A stretch of 64,000 nucleotides of DNA, taken from positions 1 through 64,000 of the forward strand of contig NZ_BPEW01000014.1 of NCBI RefSeq assembly GCF_019654975.1, written 5' to 3'. The notes under the pieces are model-generated. The model was not told the origin of the DNA. It saw only the letters and a list, made by a program, of their open reading frames with translations, and made no database searches. The DNA comes from Shewanella sp. c952 (GTDB lineage: Bacteria; Pseudomonadota; Gammaproteobacteria; Enterobacterales; Shewanellaceae). Numbering within the stretch: the stretch's first letter is position 1; each line of letters opens with the position of its first letter. The position numbers and the translations under genes were made by a program. Shown here piece by piece: positions 25,993-35,162 of the stretch.

Positions 25993-27450
25993 ATGTCACA
26001 ACATGATGCAGACAATACAATGATCTCGCCGATCCATCAGCGCGCAGCCATAGCACCTAATACCGCTGCTTACCGTATCGGAGAGCTAAAAGTCAGTTAT
26101 CAAACGCTCAGTCAACAAGTGCTGGCTATCGGCGAACAGTTGTTACAAGCCGGCGTACAACGAGGTGCTAGAATTGCCTGTATCGGCCATAACCAACCAG
26201 AATTACTCACGCTATATTGGGCCTGCGTTGATCGCGGTATGTTGTTCTGTCCTATCTCACCACGCTTTGCACCCAAGCAGCTAATAGAGCTGATTCAAAC
26301 TCATCAATATGGTTACTGCTGGTTAGCCGACAGTTCAAATAGCAGTCCCAACCCAGCGCTTAGTATTGATATTACTCAGCAATTAAACCTCGATTTTACT
26401 CAGCACAGCAGAGCTTCAGCACTAGCACTAAACATTGACCCAAGCCAAGGCGTAAACGCCATTCTCACTTCAGGCAGTACAGGATTACCTAAAGCAGCAG
26501 TACATAGCTTGGCGAATCATATCGCCAGTGCTAATGGCTCAAAATCGCTTATAGATATCGCAGCAAAGGATAGCTGGTTATTGTCGCTTCCACTGTTTCA
26601 TATTGGCGGGCTAGCGATTGCCAATCGCTGTGCTCTCGCCGGCGCCAGCGTGGTATTCGAAGACAAGTCAATGAGTCTGGCAACGCAGTTAAGCCGTGAC
26701 AAAATAAGTCATCTATCACTGGTCAGCGCCCAATTGCAAACACTGCTTGATAGCGACAACTGTGAGCTGAGCCAAGTCAAAGCCATGCTACTGGGCGGCG
26801 GCGTGATCTCTGCCGATCTTCTGCAGCAGCTCGAAACGCTTAACATTGCTGCCTATACCAGCTATGGCATGACAGAGATGAGTTCACAAATCACCACAGG
26901 TAAAGCACGTGCCGATAGCTCTAGCGGCACAGTGTTACCCAAGCGAGAACTCAAAATCGTTGATGGTGAAATATGGGTAAAAGGCGAGTGTTTGTTTCTT
27001 GGCTATTTAACGCAAGACAGCTTTCAACGACCGACAGATAGCGAGGGTTGGTTCTACACCAAAGACTTGGGACATTGGGATGAAAACGCCAACCTACGCA
27101 TTGATGGCAGAGCCGACAACATGTTTATCAGTGGCGGCGAGAATATCCAACCAGAAGAGATTGAGGCAGCGCTAAAGCTGCACCCGCAGATAGATGACGC
27201 CATCGTCTTTGCAATCGCCGATGACAAATTTGGCAGCCTACCCGCTGCGACTATTAAAATCGCCAACAATTCAGTAAGTCAGCCAGCAGAACCTGAGTTA
27301 ACCGCATTTCTTGCCGACAAAATTGCCCGTTTTAAAAGACCAAGACAATATTACCCATGGCCTGATATCACCACAGTGGGAATTAAAGTTGTGCGCAAAC
27401 AGGTTATAGCAGCGGTGATTAAAGCTAAATACTCTCAATTAGGGAAGTAA
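25993..27450 (+). CDS. menE: MenE, o-succinylbenzoate-CoA ligase
   Basis: A 485-residue AMP-forming ligase that activates o-succinylbenzoate with CoA. The adenylation P-loop is ILTSGSTGLPKAAVHS, the A5 motif is YTSYGMTEMSSQ, the A7 motif is GWFYTKDLG, and A8 is NMFISGGENIQPEEIE; the catalytic Lys is near the C-terminus (GIKVVRKQ). Last gene of the men operon. MenB and MenA are not in this window. No clear terminator follows; a 300-bp non-coding stretch and the 51-bp repeats do. Confidence 0.94.
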   Translation: MSQHDADNTMISPIHQRAAIAPNTAAYRIGELKVSYQTLSQQVLAIGEQLLQAGVQRGARIACIGHNQPELLTLYWACVDRGMLFCPISPRFAPKQLIELIQTHQYGYCWLADSSNSSPNPALSIDITQQLNLDFTQHSRASALALNIDPSQGVNAILTSGSTGLPKAAVHSLANHIASANGSKSLIDIAAKDSWLLSLPLFHIGGLAIANRCALAGASVVFEDKSMSLATQLSRDKISHLSLVSAQLQTLLDSDNCELSQVKAMLLGGGVISADLLQQLETLNIAAYTSYGMTEMSSQITTGKARADSSSGTVLPKRELKIVDGEIWVKGECLFLGYLTQDSFQRPTDSEGWFYTKDLGHWDENANLRIDGRADNMFISGGENIQPEEIEAALKLHPQIDDAIVFAIADDKFGSLPAATIKIANNSVSQPAEPELTAFLADKIARFKRPRQYYPWPDITTVGIKVVRKQVIAAVIKAKYSQLGK

Positions 27451-27762
27451 TTGCAGGCACGGTAATTCCAACTGCTTGCCGCCGTGCTGGTGCTCAAAAA
27501 CACGACCCATTTTGAATCGGTATCCACTATTTAGCGGCAAAATATAAAGATACGACAGAGATGCAGTTGTGGCCTAAACACATGCAACCAACTGACAGAA
27601 TCAACTCTCCCCCGTTGGAAATTTTGCTGTTTAAATTTCGCTGGGGCGCTGAGGGGTTACCTCATATGAAATCAACAGCGGGGACAAGCCCTTTCTCCCT
27701 TGGCTCTGCTCTGTATTACAAGAATAGGCGTATCGCCACAACGATAATCAAGCGCAGCTTAT
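27451..27762. other. Non-coding stretch between menE and the tandem repeats
   Basis: No supported gene. It contains an imperfect inverted repeat CCCCGTTGG...AAATTT / AAATTTCGCTGGGG at about 27609-27646 and a further GC-rich stretch to about 27690. The open frame that starts at 27561 runs into the tandem repeats and is not supported. The stretch may be a decayed dispersed repeat. Confidence 0.35.
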
Positions 27763-27938
27763 GGCATAAATGTTCCAGACATAAAGCCAAAAAATATCCA
27801 TCCATGGTTTTTTGGCATAAATGTTCCAGACATAAAGCCATAAGCTACCCACCCATGGGCTTATAGCATAAATGTTCCAGACATAAAGCCATAAGCTACC
27901 CATCCATGGGCTTATGGCATAAATGTTCCAGACATAAA
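27763..27938. repeat. 51-bp tandem repeat, three copies plus a partial fourth, hairpin-forming
   Basis: Copies at 27763-27813, 27814-27864 and 27865-27915, then 23 bp of a fourth up to 27938. Each holds a constant 26-bp block (GGCATAAATG... to ...AAAGCC) and a 25-bp part that forms, together with the next copy, a 9-bp stem with a 13-nt loop carrying CCATCCATGG. In copy 1 the stem is GCCAAAAAA/TTTTTTGGC; in copies 2 and 3 it is GCCATAAGC/GCTTATGGC. The array ends at the T run of the rpoH terminator. Confidence 0.85.
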
Positions 27939-27960
27939 AAAACCTGCTGTTAAGCAGGTT
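27933..27960 (-). terminator. Rho-independent terminator of rpoH
   Basis: On the minus strand AACCTGC (27960-27954) pairs with GCAGGTT (27947-27941) around TTAACA, followed by a run of at least seven T. It lies 25 bp after the rpoH stop codon and touches the last partial copy of the 51-bp repeat. Confidence 0.9.
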
Positions 27961-27985
27961 TTCTTTAAAGCACCAATAAAAAGCC

Positions 27986-28843
27986 TTAGCCTTCCATTCG
28001 TCCTTTTAACTTGTTCATTGCATTCTTCTCTAGTTGGCGGATACGCTCTGCCGATACTTGATAAGTTGCTGCTAGCTCTTGTAGCGTGGTTTTATCTTCA
28101 TTTAACCAACGAGCCTGAAGAATGTGCTGACTACGCTCATCAAGAGTCTTGATAGCTGACAGTAAACGCGTTTGGTTGCTTTGTTCCCAGTTGTCATTTT
28201 CAACTTGAGAAGCTAAATCAGATGAATGATCTTCAAGGTAATGCATAGGCGCATAATCTTTTTCATCATCGTTATCGCTAGCTAAATCAAACGCTGGATC
28301 TTGAGCTGCCATGCGTGATTCCATTTCGGTCACGTCGGCTTTAGAAACACCCAAGCTTTCTGCAACCATACCGACTTCATTATCACTAAACCAGCCAAGA
28401 CGCTTCTTAGTTTTACGAAGGTTAAAGAACAACTTACGTTGTGCTTTTGTGGTTGCCACTTTCACTATGCGCCAGTTTTTAAGCACATATTCATGAATTT
28501 CAGCTTTAATCCAATGTACGGCAAATGACACCAAACGCACGCCCACATCAGGGTCAAAACGCTTAACGGCTTTCATCAAGCCAATATTACCTTCTTGAAT
28601 CAAATCGGCTTGCGGTAGACCGTATCCTGAGTAGCCTTTAGCGACATGCACTACAAAACGCAGGTGCGACATAATCAGCTCTTTCGCAGCACTTAGGTCA
28701 CCAGTTTCCTGTAGACGCTTCGCTAGCTCATGCTCTTTCTCCGCATCCAGCATAGAGATGCTGTGCGCTGAGTGAATATAAGACTCGAGGCTTCCACTAC
28801 TTTGAGGAACCATTAGTGCCATTGTTTGCGTTTGATCAGTCAT
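27986..28843 (-). CDS. rpoH: RNA polymerase sigma-32 factor (heat shock)
   Basis: A 285-residue sigma70-family protein, the normal RpoH length. Region 2 is [24 protein letters not shown], the RpoH box [10 protein letters not shown] is at about 135-144, and region 4.2 is [29 protein letters not shown]. It directs transcription of heat-shock chaperones and proteases. It follows ftsX on the same strand with a 204-bp gap containing its own promoter, as in E. coli. A strong terminator follows. Confidence 0.96.
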   Translation of the reverse strand: MTDQTQTMALMVPQSSGSLESYIHSAHSISMLDAEKEHELAKRLQETGDLSAAKELIMSHLRFVVHVAKGYSGYGLPQADLIQEGNIGLMKAVKRFDPDVGVRLVSFAVHWIKAEIHEYVLKNWRIVKVATTKAQRKLFFNLRKTKKRLGWFSDNEVGMVAESLGVSKADVTEMESRMAAQDPAFDLASDNDDEKDYAPMHYLEDHSSDLASQVENDNWEQSNQTRLLSAIKTLDERSQHILQARWLNEDKTTLQELAATYQVSAERIRQLEKNAMNKLKGRMEG

Positions 28844-28918
28844 TCACGCTCCTACCTATTACCAATACTACGGTCTATCTAAACCTAAAAATCACACCTC
28901 AAATGAGATGGACTGTGA

Positions 28919-28947
28919 ACTATCGACTAATTGACAAAATATGTCAA
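28919..28947 (-). promoter_or_regulatory. Probable sigma70 promoter of rpoH
   Basis: On the minus strand TTGACA (28942-28947) is a perfect -35 box, with a 17-bp spacer and GATAGT (28919-28924) as -10. It lies about 75 bp before the rpoH ATG. The -35 region is inside a small palindrome, TTGACATATTTTGTCAA, which could be an operator. Confidence 0.6.
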
Positions 28948-29047
28948 CCATCGGCGTTATCTAATATGTAAAGTTGGATTTTTACACTTACATAATGACA
29001 AGACAAATGAAGGATAGTTCATCTTGCTCATTGTGCTACATATACCG

Positions 29048-30016
29048 CTAAGAAGGCTCTATAGCTCGTAGATGTTGCCTTACAGAAAGGTAAGAGCCAA
29101 GCCATCCTAGAAAGGATGCCAATAGCACTAACTGGCCTAATTCGGTTAGCGTCAATGACTCCATATGTAACTGACTACCATACAAACCGAGTAACTCTGC
29201 CAATGCAAAATCGAGATACCATACTAATAAATTAATGATCACCCAGGCTAATACTCCACCAATAACACCGAACCAAATTCCGGTATAGAGGAATGGACGC
29301 TGGATAAAGGCTTCTGTCGCCCCAACTAGTTTCATCACCTCAATTTCAGTGCGGCGATTCATAATCGCCAAACGAATGGTATTACCAATCACCAATACCA
29401 CGGCTAATACAAGCAGCGCAGCAATAGCCAATACAGTGCGTTCAAGCAGTTTGACCACAGCTTGCAGTCGTTCAAGCCATTCAATGTCTAAACGGCCAAA
29501 GCTAACTTCAGCTTCTTGTTCTAGCTTGCTCAGTAATTCCCTTGCTCCTTCAGGGCTAGAATACTTAAGGCTAGGTGTCACCATCACCACCGCAGGTAGT
29601 GGGTTGGCATCTAAATAGGATAACGCTTCACCAAAGCCTGAAAGTCGTTGAAACTCCTCTAAAGCTTGATCGCGGTTGATATAATTTACTTCAGCCACTT
29701 CAGGGTAAACTTTTAAGCGAGTGATTAAGCTTTGAATACTCTTCTCACTGCGGCCTTCATCAACAAATAGCGAGATTTCTGCTGCGCTGTTCCATGACTG
29801 GGTAATGGTTTCAGCATTTTTGACTAACACTTGTAGCGCTGCAGGCAAACTAAGGCTAACGCCAAGTACCGCCATGGTCATGGCTGATGAAACAGGGTTA
29901 CGCCATAGCTCGCCAAGACTTGCCATGGCATGCTGAATGTGACGAATAAAGAACATCACTATTTGGCCAGAGAAGGGTAACTTGCTACGGGTTAACTGAG
30001 GTTGCTTAGTCATCAT
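29048..30016 (-). CDS. ftsX: FtsX, cell-division ABC-like membrane subunit
   Basis: A 322-residue protein with four membrane segments. A cytoplasmic N-terminal part with FFIRHIQHAMASLGELWRNP leads to TM1 (about 47-68), a periplasmic loop (about 70-195), then three C-terminal segments with NTIRLAIMNRRTEIEVMKLVGAT, the FtsX signature. It pairs with FtsE to activate peptidoglycan hydrolases at the septum through EnvC. It lies 5 bp downstream of ftsE in ftsY-ftsE-ftsX. Confidence 0.95.
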   Translation of the reverse strand: MMTKQPQLTRSKLPFSGQIVMFFIRHIQHAMASLGELWRNPVSSAMTMAVLGVSLSLPAALQVLVKNAETITQSWNSAAEISLFVDEGRSEKSIQSLITRLKVYPEVAEVNYINRDQALEEFQRLSGFGEALSYLDANPLPAVVMVTPSLKYSSPEGARELLSKLEQEAEVSFGRLDIEWLERLQAVVKLLERTVLAIAALLVLAVVLVIGNTIRLAIMNRRTEIEVMKLVGATEAFIQRPFLYTGIWFGVIGGVLAWVIINLLVWYLDFALAELLGLYGSQLHMESLTLTELGQLVLLASFLGWLGSYLSVRQHLRAIEPS

Positions 30017-30021
30017 AGTCC

Positions 30022-30714
30022 TCAGTAAGCACTTAAATTATCAGTTTCACTTAGCTCTTGAGCACCAAGCACTCGCCCTTGCTTAAGCGTTAAAGTCCGG
30101 TATTTCATCCGAGCGATAAGTCCTAAATCATGGGTAGCAATTAGTACCGTAGTGCCGGAGTCATTAAAGGTTTCAAATAAACGTAATATGTCCATCGACA
30201 ACTTAGGATCTAAGTTACCCGTAGGCTCATCGGCTAATAATAATGGCGGCTTATTCACAATCGCGCGGGCAATACCAACACGCTGCTGCTCACCACCAGA
30301 TAACATAATGGGCTTATGGCGTTCTTTGCCAAAAAGACCAACCATATCCAGTGCACCGGCAACTCGCTTACGGATCTCACCATGAGAAAAGCCTTCAATA
30401 ATTAAGGGCAAAGCCACATTATCAAAGACCGTCTTTTCCATTAACAGGTGATGATTCTGAAAAATCATACCGATGTCACGGCGCAGATAGGGAACTTGAG
30501 CACGACAGATCTTGGCAATGTCATGGCCATTAATAGCCACTTTACCGCCATTGGCGCGCTCTATCACAGTGATCAATTTGAGCAAGGTACTCTTACCGGC
30601 ACCAGAGTGACCAGTAAGAAACGCCATTTCACCACGTTTTAAATGAAAGCTCACATCCGAAAGGGCTTTTTGCCCTCCAGGATATACTTTGCTGACTTGC
30701 TCAAATCGAATCAT
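30022..30714 (-). CDS. ftsE: FtsE, cell-division ATP-binding protein
   Basis: A 230-residue ABC ATPase. Walker A GHSGAGKST, Q-loop IFQNHHLL, signature LSGGEQQR, Walker B LLLADEPTGNLD and the switch His in LIATHDLGL are all present. It drives FtsX at the divisome. It sits between ftsY (45-bp gap) and ftsX (5-bp gap) in the conserved order. Confidence 0.96.
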   Translation of the reverse strand: MIRFEQVSKVYPGGQKALSDVSFHLKRGEMAFLTGHSGAGKSTLLKLITVIERANGGKVAINGHDIAKICRAQVPYLRRDIGMIFQNHHLLMEKTVFDNVALPLIIEGFSHGEIRKRVAGALDMVGLFGKERHKPIMLSGGEQQRVGIARAIVNKPPLLLADEPTGNLDPKLSMDILRLFETFNDSGTTVLIATHDLGLIARMKYRTLTLKQGRVLGAQELSETDNLSAY

Positions 30715-30759
30715 TAGTTGTATTTCTTAGTCGTCGATATAGCTATCTATAAGTTAACG

Positions 30760-32517
30760 CTATTTTGTGTCGCTGTCGTCTTTTGATTGACTAAATAACG
30801 CTTCAATAAAGTCTTTAGCATCAAATGTGCGAAGATCGTCAATCTGCTCACCCACACCAATATGGCGAATTGGGATACCGAACTTGTCTGCAATAGCAAA
30901 GATAACGCCGCCTTTGGCTGTACCGTCTAACTTGCTAATGGTAATGCCCGTAACACCAACCGCTTCTTGGAAAAGCTGCGCTTGGCTAATAGCATTCTGA
31001 CCAGTACTCGCATCTAAGGTCAGCATCACTTCGTGAGGCGCTGATTCATCCTGCTTTTTCATCACTCGAACGACTTTCTTTAGCTCGTCCATCAAATGTG
31101 CTTTGTTTTGCAAACGACCTGCTGTATCAGCAATGAGTACATCCGCTTTACGCGCTCTTGCAGCCTGCAAAGCATCGAACAACACTGAAGCACTATCGGC
31201 GCCTGTATGCTGGGCAATCACAGGGATATCGTTGCGCTGACCCCATACTTGCAACTGCTCAACTGCAGCAGCTCGGAAAGTATCACCCGCGGCAAGCATC
31301 ACTGACTTGCCCTGCGCTTGATACTGCTTCGCGAGTTTACCGATGGTGGTTGTCTTACCCACACCGTTTACACCTACCATCAAAATAACAAATGGGCCGT
31401 CAGCATTTTCTGGGATCAGTGGCACAGAGACCGGATCGAGTGTCTTTTGCATCTCATCGCGCATCAAATCATATAGCGCTTCGCCATCTTTAAGTTGTTT
31501 ACGGCTGGCTTGCTCAGTTAAGTTTTTAATTAAGCGAGTGGTGGTTTCGACACCAACGTCAGCAATCAACAGCTGCTCTTCTAACTCTTCAAAAAGATCA
31601 TCATCAATCTTCTTGCCACTGAATATTCCCGCAAAGCCACTACCAATACTTTCACTTGTGCGCTTTAAGCCACGTTTAAGTCGAGCGAATAACCCCTCTT
31701 TAACAGGTTTTGCTTGTGGCTCTGGTTGCTGTTCTGCAACGTCTTGCTCAGCCTGCTCTTGAGTAACTCTTTCTGCTTCTAGCTGTTCTGCAGCAATACG
31801 CTCGGCTTCTGCCTCTGCAGCTTGTTCACTGGCAATTCTAGCAGCTTCCGCTTGCTCGGCAGCAATACGCTCAGCTTCTGCCTTTGCAGCTTGTTCACTG
31901 GCAACTCTGGCAGCTTCCGCTTGCTCGGCAGCAATACGCTCAGCTTCTGCCTTTGCAGCTTGCTCGCTGGCAATTCTGGTAGCTTCCGCTTGCTCGGCAG
32001 CAATACGCTCAGCTTCTGCCGCTGCAGCTTGCTCACTGGCAATTCTGGCAGCTTCCACTTGCTCGGCAGCAATACGCTCAGCTTCCACCTTTGCAGCTTG
32101 CTCGCTGGCAATTCTGACAGCCTCCGCTTGCTCGGCAGCAATATGCTCAGCTTCCACCTTTGCAGCTTGTTCAGTGGCAATTCTGGTAGCTTCCGCTTGC
32201 TCGCTGGCAATTCTTGCAGCTTCCGCTTGCTCGGCAGCAATATGCTCAGATTCTGCCTCTGCAGCTTGTTCACTGGCAATTCTGGCAGCTTCCGCTTGCT
32301 CGGCAGCAATACGCTCAGCTTCCGCCTTTGCAGCTTGCTCGCTGGCAATTCTGACAGCTTCGGCCTGCTCATCGGCAACGCGTTCAACTTCAACTTGTGC
32401 TGCATCAACCAGCTCTGTTTCTGCCTCAGTTGAAACATTCAACTCTGCTTCTACATCTTGCGGTTGTTCTTTAGATTTATCTTTGCGGAACCAGGAAAAA
32501 AAACCTTTCTTTGCCAT
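30760..32517 (-). CDS. ftsY: FtsY, signal recognition particle receptor, with repeat-expanded N-terminal domain
   Basis: A 585-residue protein, clearly longer than the about 500 of E. coli FtsY. The C-terminal NG GTPase (about 285-580) is complete: GVNGVGKTTTIGKLA, DTFRAAAVEQL, DTAGRLQNK and TKLDGTAKGG. The N-terminal acidic domain (about 50-265) consists of about eight imperfect 23-residue repeats of the type AEAERIAAEQAEAARIASEQ, predicted as a long charged helix that contacts lipid or translocon. It receives SRP-ribosome complexes at the membrane. First gene of ftsY-ftsE-ftsX, divergent from rsmD. Confidence 0.95.
   Translation of the reverse strand: MAKKGFFSWFRKDKSKEQPQDVEAELNVSTEAETELVDAAQVEVERVADEQAEAVRIASEQAAKAEAERIAAEQAEAARIASEQAAEAESEHIAAEQAEAARIASEQAEATRIATEQAAKVEAEHIAAEQAEAVRIASEQAAKVEAERIAAEQVEAARIASEQAAAAEAERIAAEQAEATRIASEQAAKAEAERIAAEQAEAARVASEQAAKAEAERIAAEQAEAARIASEQAAEAEAERIAAEQLEAERVTQEQAEQDVAEQQPEPQAKPVKEGLFARLKRGLKRTSESIGSGFAGIFSGKKIDDDLFEELEEQLLIADVGVETTTRLIKNLTEQASRKQLKDGEALYDLMRDEMQKTLDPVSVPLIPENADGPFVILMVGVNGVGKTTTIGKLAKQYQAQGKSVMLAAGDTFRAAAVEQLQVWGQRNDIPVIAQHTGADSASVLFDALQAARARKADVLIADTAGRLQNKAHLMDELKKVVRVMKKQDESAPHEVMLTLDASTGQNAISQAQLFQEAVGVTGITISKLDGTAKGGVIFAIADKFGIPIRHIGVGEQIDDLRTFDAKDFIEALFSQSKDDSDTK
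31780..32370 (-). repeat. 69-bp in-frame tandem repeats inside ftsY
   Basis: About eight imperfect copies of a 69-bp unit encode the 23-residue repeat of the FtsY N-terminal domain. One copy carries an extra 10-residue insertion (AEATRIATEQ). The copies differ at few positions, mainly Ala/Thr/Val and Lys/Glu/Ala changes. The composition also keeps other frames open on both strands, which explains long spurious open frames here. Confidence 0.9.
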
Positions 32518-32742
32518 GTGTATTACCGATGCTCAAATAACTGTACATAAATGCGTTAGGGTGGAGGACGTTATATCAAAAATAGACCAAGATTACGCTG
32601 ATTAAAACAGCAAAAGTATAACCGCTGCGCGACTAAGCGACGGCTTGTTACCTTTTAGCTGTGCTTTGATATAAAATAACGACCTTAAATCAGACGCTAT
32701 AGTCTACCACTTTCTGCCACAAGGCAAAATCACGAGGACACC

Positions 32743-33348
32743 ATGGTCAAAAAAAGACCCTCAAGCGGCCAAGTTAGGATCATCTCAGGCCAGTGGCGAT
32801 CGCGAAAGTTACCAATCCATGATCTGGAAGGTTTAAGACCGACAACCGATCGTGTACGTGAAACACTGTTCAATTGGATAGCAAATGACGTTCGCGGTGC
32901 TCGAGTATTGGATTGTTTCGGTGGCAGTGGTGCATTAAGTTTAGAGTCTTTGTCACGCTACGCTGCTTATGCCAGAGTGTTTGAACTGCAACCTCAAGCT
33001 GCCAAGCAACTAGTCGAAAACCTCGCCACGCTAAAGTGTAGCGATGCAGACGTGATTAAGGGAGACAGCCTTAAGCTGCTAACTACCTCTCCAGACAAAG
33101 GCTTTGACATCGTATTTGTTGACCCACCTTTTAGAAAGTCACTCACAGAGAAAAGTATCCAGCTGCTAGATCAACAACAGTGGTTACTGCCTGATGCACT
33201 GATTTATGTTGAAACAGAATCTGAACTAGCACTACTTGAGGTGCCAGCTAGCTGGACATTGCTAAAAGAGAAATCAGCAGGGCAAGTGATCTACCGCTTA
33301 TATCAGTACTGTCCACTTGAGCAAAATCCTGCCGAGGATAACCTATAA
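32743..33348 (+). CDS. rsmD: RsmD, 16S rRNA (guanine966-N2)-methyltransferase
   Basis: A 201-residue SAM-dependent methyltransferase. RIISGQWRSRKLPI (about 12-25) and RPTTDRVRETLFNW (32-45) are the family N-terminal signature; the SAM loop is VLDCFGGSGAL and the catalytic motif is D127-P-P-F130. It methylates G966 of 16S rRNA in the assembling 30S subunit. Divergent from ftsY as in E. coli; its stop overlaps the start of the next gene (TAATG). Confidence 0.95.
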   Translation: MVKKRPSSGQVRIISGQWRSRKLPIHDLEGLRPTTDRVRETLFNWIANDVRGARVLDCFGGSGALSLESLSRYAAYARVFELQPQAAKQLVENLATLKCSDADVIKGDSLKLLTTSPDKGFDIVFVDPPFRKSLTEKSIQLLDQQQWLLPDALIYVETESELALLEVPASWTLLKEKSAGQVIYRLYQYCPLEQNPAEDNL

Positions 33349-33644
33349 TGAAATGGGTATTAACAGCCGGTAAGTTGGCGACCGCTTTTGCTTGGTTGAT
33401 GATGTTCTATAACCTAGTTACACCATTTGCAGGCAATATCGCAGCTATTTTAAATATCCTGTTAGCTGTCACAGTGTTTATGCACTGCTTCCAAACCATT
33501 ATATTTCACACCCTGTTCAATCAACTACTGCCGTTAAAGAAAGTGGATTACCTACAAGTGTTTATGTTTGGCGTATTTAGCCTACTGCAATATCGTCAAC
33601 AGGTATTGGATAAGCAAAAAGCTAAAACAGATAGTCCTCAATAA
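33348..33644 (+). CDS. DUF1145 family membrane protein (YhhL-like)
   Basis: A 98-residue protein with two to three membrane segments (about 8-28, 33-53 and 70-85) and a short basic C-terminus. It begins on the last base of the rsmD stop codon. E. coli yhhL, also DUF1145, sits in the same place after rsmD, which supports the call. Function unknown. Confidence 0.82.
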   Translation: MKWVLTAGKLATAFAWLMMFYNLVTPFAGNIAAILNILLAVTVFMHCFQTIIFHTLFNQLLPLKKVDYLQVFMFGVFSLLQYRQQVLDKQKAKTDSPQ

Positions 33645-33682
33645 AAACGGTGAACCCGCTAATATAGGCTTCGCCAACAGCT

Positions 33683-33963
33683 AATACCAATCAGTATAAG
33701 AAGTTGATCTACTCAGAGCGTTTTTGGCACGCTAATTCAAGGCAGGCTAATTCAAAGTGAGTAATGACATAATGGTTGTTCCCTTATTAGTTTATTCAAC
33801 GCAGAAGTAGCAAGCCAAAAACACTCCTACAGGCGAGTTTTAGCGGCTATGATGCTGCGTTAATGAACTTGAACGTAGAATAACTATGCTCTTCATTCAT
33901 TGCCTTACCTCAAAGCCGCTAAACTCTCGCTGAGCGATCAAATCTTTATACTGATTGGTATAA
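33683..33963. repeat. MITE-like repeat with terminal inverted repeats (copy A)
   Basis: About 281 bp bounded by inverted ends: AATACCAATCAGTATAAG at the left and CTTTATACTGATTGGTAT at the right. It is non-coding. Large parts recur in reverse orientation at 62934-63360: the shared blocks run from both ends, including AGAAGTAGCAAGCCAAA, CTGCGTTAATGAACTTGAA and CCTTACCTCAAAGC. The remaining flank to 34130 contains no gene I can support. Confidence 0.8.
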
Positions 33964-34130
33964 CCAAAGAACACAAAACTAGTTATACCTTCTTTGGTTT
34001 GCTGTTTTAACTCTCATTTGCCCTTCCTGACTTGGCTCTTTCGGTTTTTAATTTCAGCTGTAACCGCCTTTCAACTTTGGCCTTAACCTGCTTTCCGTCT
34101 CTGCGCGACTCCCTAAACGTCAGCCACAAA

Positions 34131-34163
34131 AAAGCCCCGTGTTCACAATGAACACGGGGCTTT
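34131..34163 (-). terminator. Rho-independent terminator of cymA
   Basis: Near-perfect stem AAAGCCCCGTGTTCA (34131-34145) and TGAACACGGGGCTTT (34149-34163) with a 3-nt loop. On the minus strand it is followed by six T. It lies 50 bp after the cymA stop codon. Confidence 0.9.
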
Positions 34164-34213
34164 AAGTTAGCTACGAGCGTCTCATCCCGCTCACAGCTAG
34201 AAGACGCTGCTGA

Positions 34214-34780
34214 TTACTTACCTTTTGGGTAAACGTGAGCAACACCTTTATGACAGTCGACACAAGTCTTACGCTTGTCTTCGTCTTTCTTGAAGTTGTT
34301 AGCGTGCATTCTCTTCGCCATCTTCTTCATAGTTTCAGGCTGGTTCTCGTAGATACGAGTGTGACAGTGCTGACAGTTCGCTGAATCGTTAGCTTTAAAG
34401 TACTTAAGTGCTAGGTCAGCTTGCTCTTTACGGTTTTCATCCAACCACTCTTGAGTGTTGAAACCGTCAATAGTTAAGTAACCGTAAAGGTCTTTAGATA
34501 CGATGATCTTCTTAACTAGGTATTTAACTGGGTTGTGCGGTAAGTGACAGTCTTGACACTGAACAGTGACACCAGCGCGACCTCCGCCGTGAGCAGAAGC
34601 AAGTACTTCATCTTTCAATGAATGGTTGCTATGACAGCTCATACAGAACTCATCTGTACTTGTTGCATGTAAAGTTTGTTGTGTAGCAAAGTAACCTACT
34701 ACACCGACTACGATACCGACGACTAATAATGCCAGAATCGAAATTTTTGCGCTGGGTTTAAAAAGTGCTCGCCAGTTCAT
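34214..34780 (-). CDS. cymA: CymA, tetraheme c-type cytochrome quinol dehydrogenase
   Basis: The ATG at 34780 is chosen, with GGAG seven bases upstream; a GTG one codon earlier is in frame. The 188-residue NapC/NirT-family protein has a single N-terminal membrane anchor (about 11-33) and four CXXCH heme sites: C46-H50, C75-H79, C136-H140 and C173-H177. The sequence closely matches what I recall of Shewanella CymA, which oxidises menaquinol and passes electrons to periplasmic reductases for fumarate, nitrate, DMSO, Fe(III) and Mn(IV). It is monocistronic, with a strong terminator. The men operon upstream makes its quinol substrate. Confidence 0.95.
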   Translation of the reverse strand: MNWRALFKPSAKISILALLVVGIVVGVVGYFATQQTLHATSTDEFCMSCHSNHSLKDEVLASAHGGGRAGVTVQCQDCHLPHNPVKYLVKKIIVSKDLYGYLTIDGFNTQEWLDENRKEQADLALKYFKANDSANCQHCHTRIYENQPETMKKMAKRMHANNFKKDEDKRKTCVDCHKGVAHVYPKGK

Positions 34781-35162
34781 CACACATCTCCAAAGTTTAA
34801 TTTTTATATCGATGTAAGTTTTACTTCATCGCTATTTATGCGGTTATTATAAACCAATTATTACTCATTGATCTGGAACTAAAAGCGTAAAATGAGACAT
34901 GGCTCCAACTCTATTATCAGAATCAAAATTCACTCAATATATATGCGCTTTTACTAAAGCTAGCTTAAAGCCATGCCTACCGCAAGGGTTAAGGGTTATC
35001 AGCTTGATAATAAGGTAGTTAAAGTCACTTTTTGAAATTTTTTAATATCTAAAATAGAACTAAGTCTTAATTAGATATAGAAATAAATATTAATCATTTG
35101 AAACTAAATGCTTAAAAGCTAGGTCTATCTGATTACAACACTCTTATTTGCACAGGCTACGC
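34781..35162. other. Divergent region between cymA and the metal cassette
   Basis: An A/T-rich 382-bp region. On the minus strand TATAAT (34846-34851) about 66 bp before the cymA ATG is a likely -10 box with no good -35, suggesting an activator. On the plus strand TTGAAA (35032-35037), a 17-bp spacer and TAGAAC (35055-35060) is a possible promoter for the 35163 gene. I could not identify a convincing CRP or metal-regulator site. Confidence 0.4.

Noticed and set aside
27561-27866. 101-codon open frame with repeated WHKCSRHKA peptides
   Set aside because: The repeated peptide is a by-product of the 51-bp non-coding repeats (51 is a multiple of 3). The first part matches nothing, and the stem-loop pattern explains the sequence better.
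27763-27938. CRISPR array
   Set aside because: The whole 51-bp unit, including the part that would be a spacer, is repeated almost unchanged, there are only three to four units and no cas genes are present.
31779-32438. Long open frames in other frames on both strands over the FtsY repeats (203-219 residues)
   Set aside because: They arise from the Ala/Glu/Gln-rich 69-bp repeats of ftsY, have repetitive low-complexity products, no ribosome binding sites and no family resemblance.
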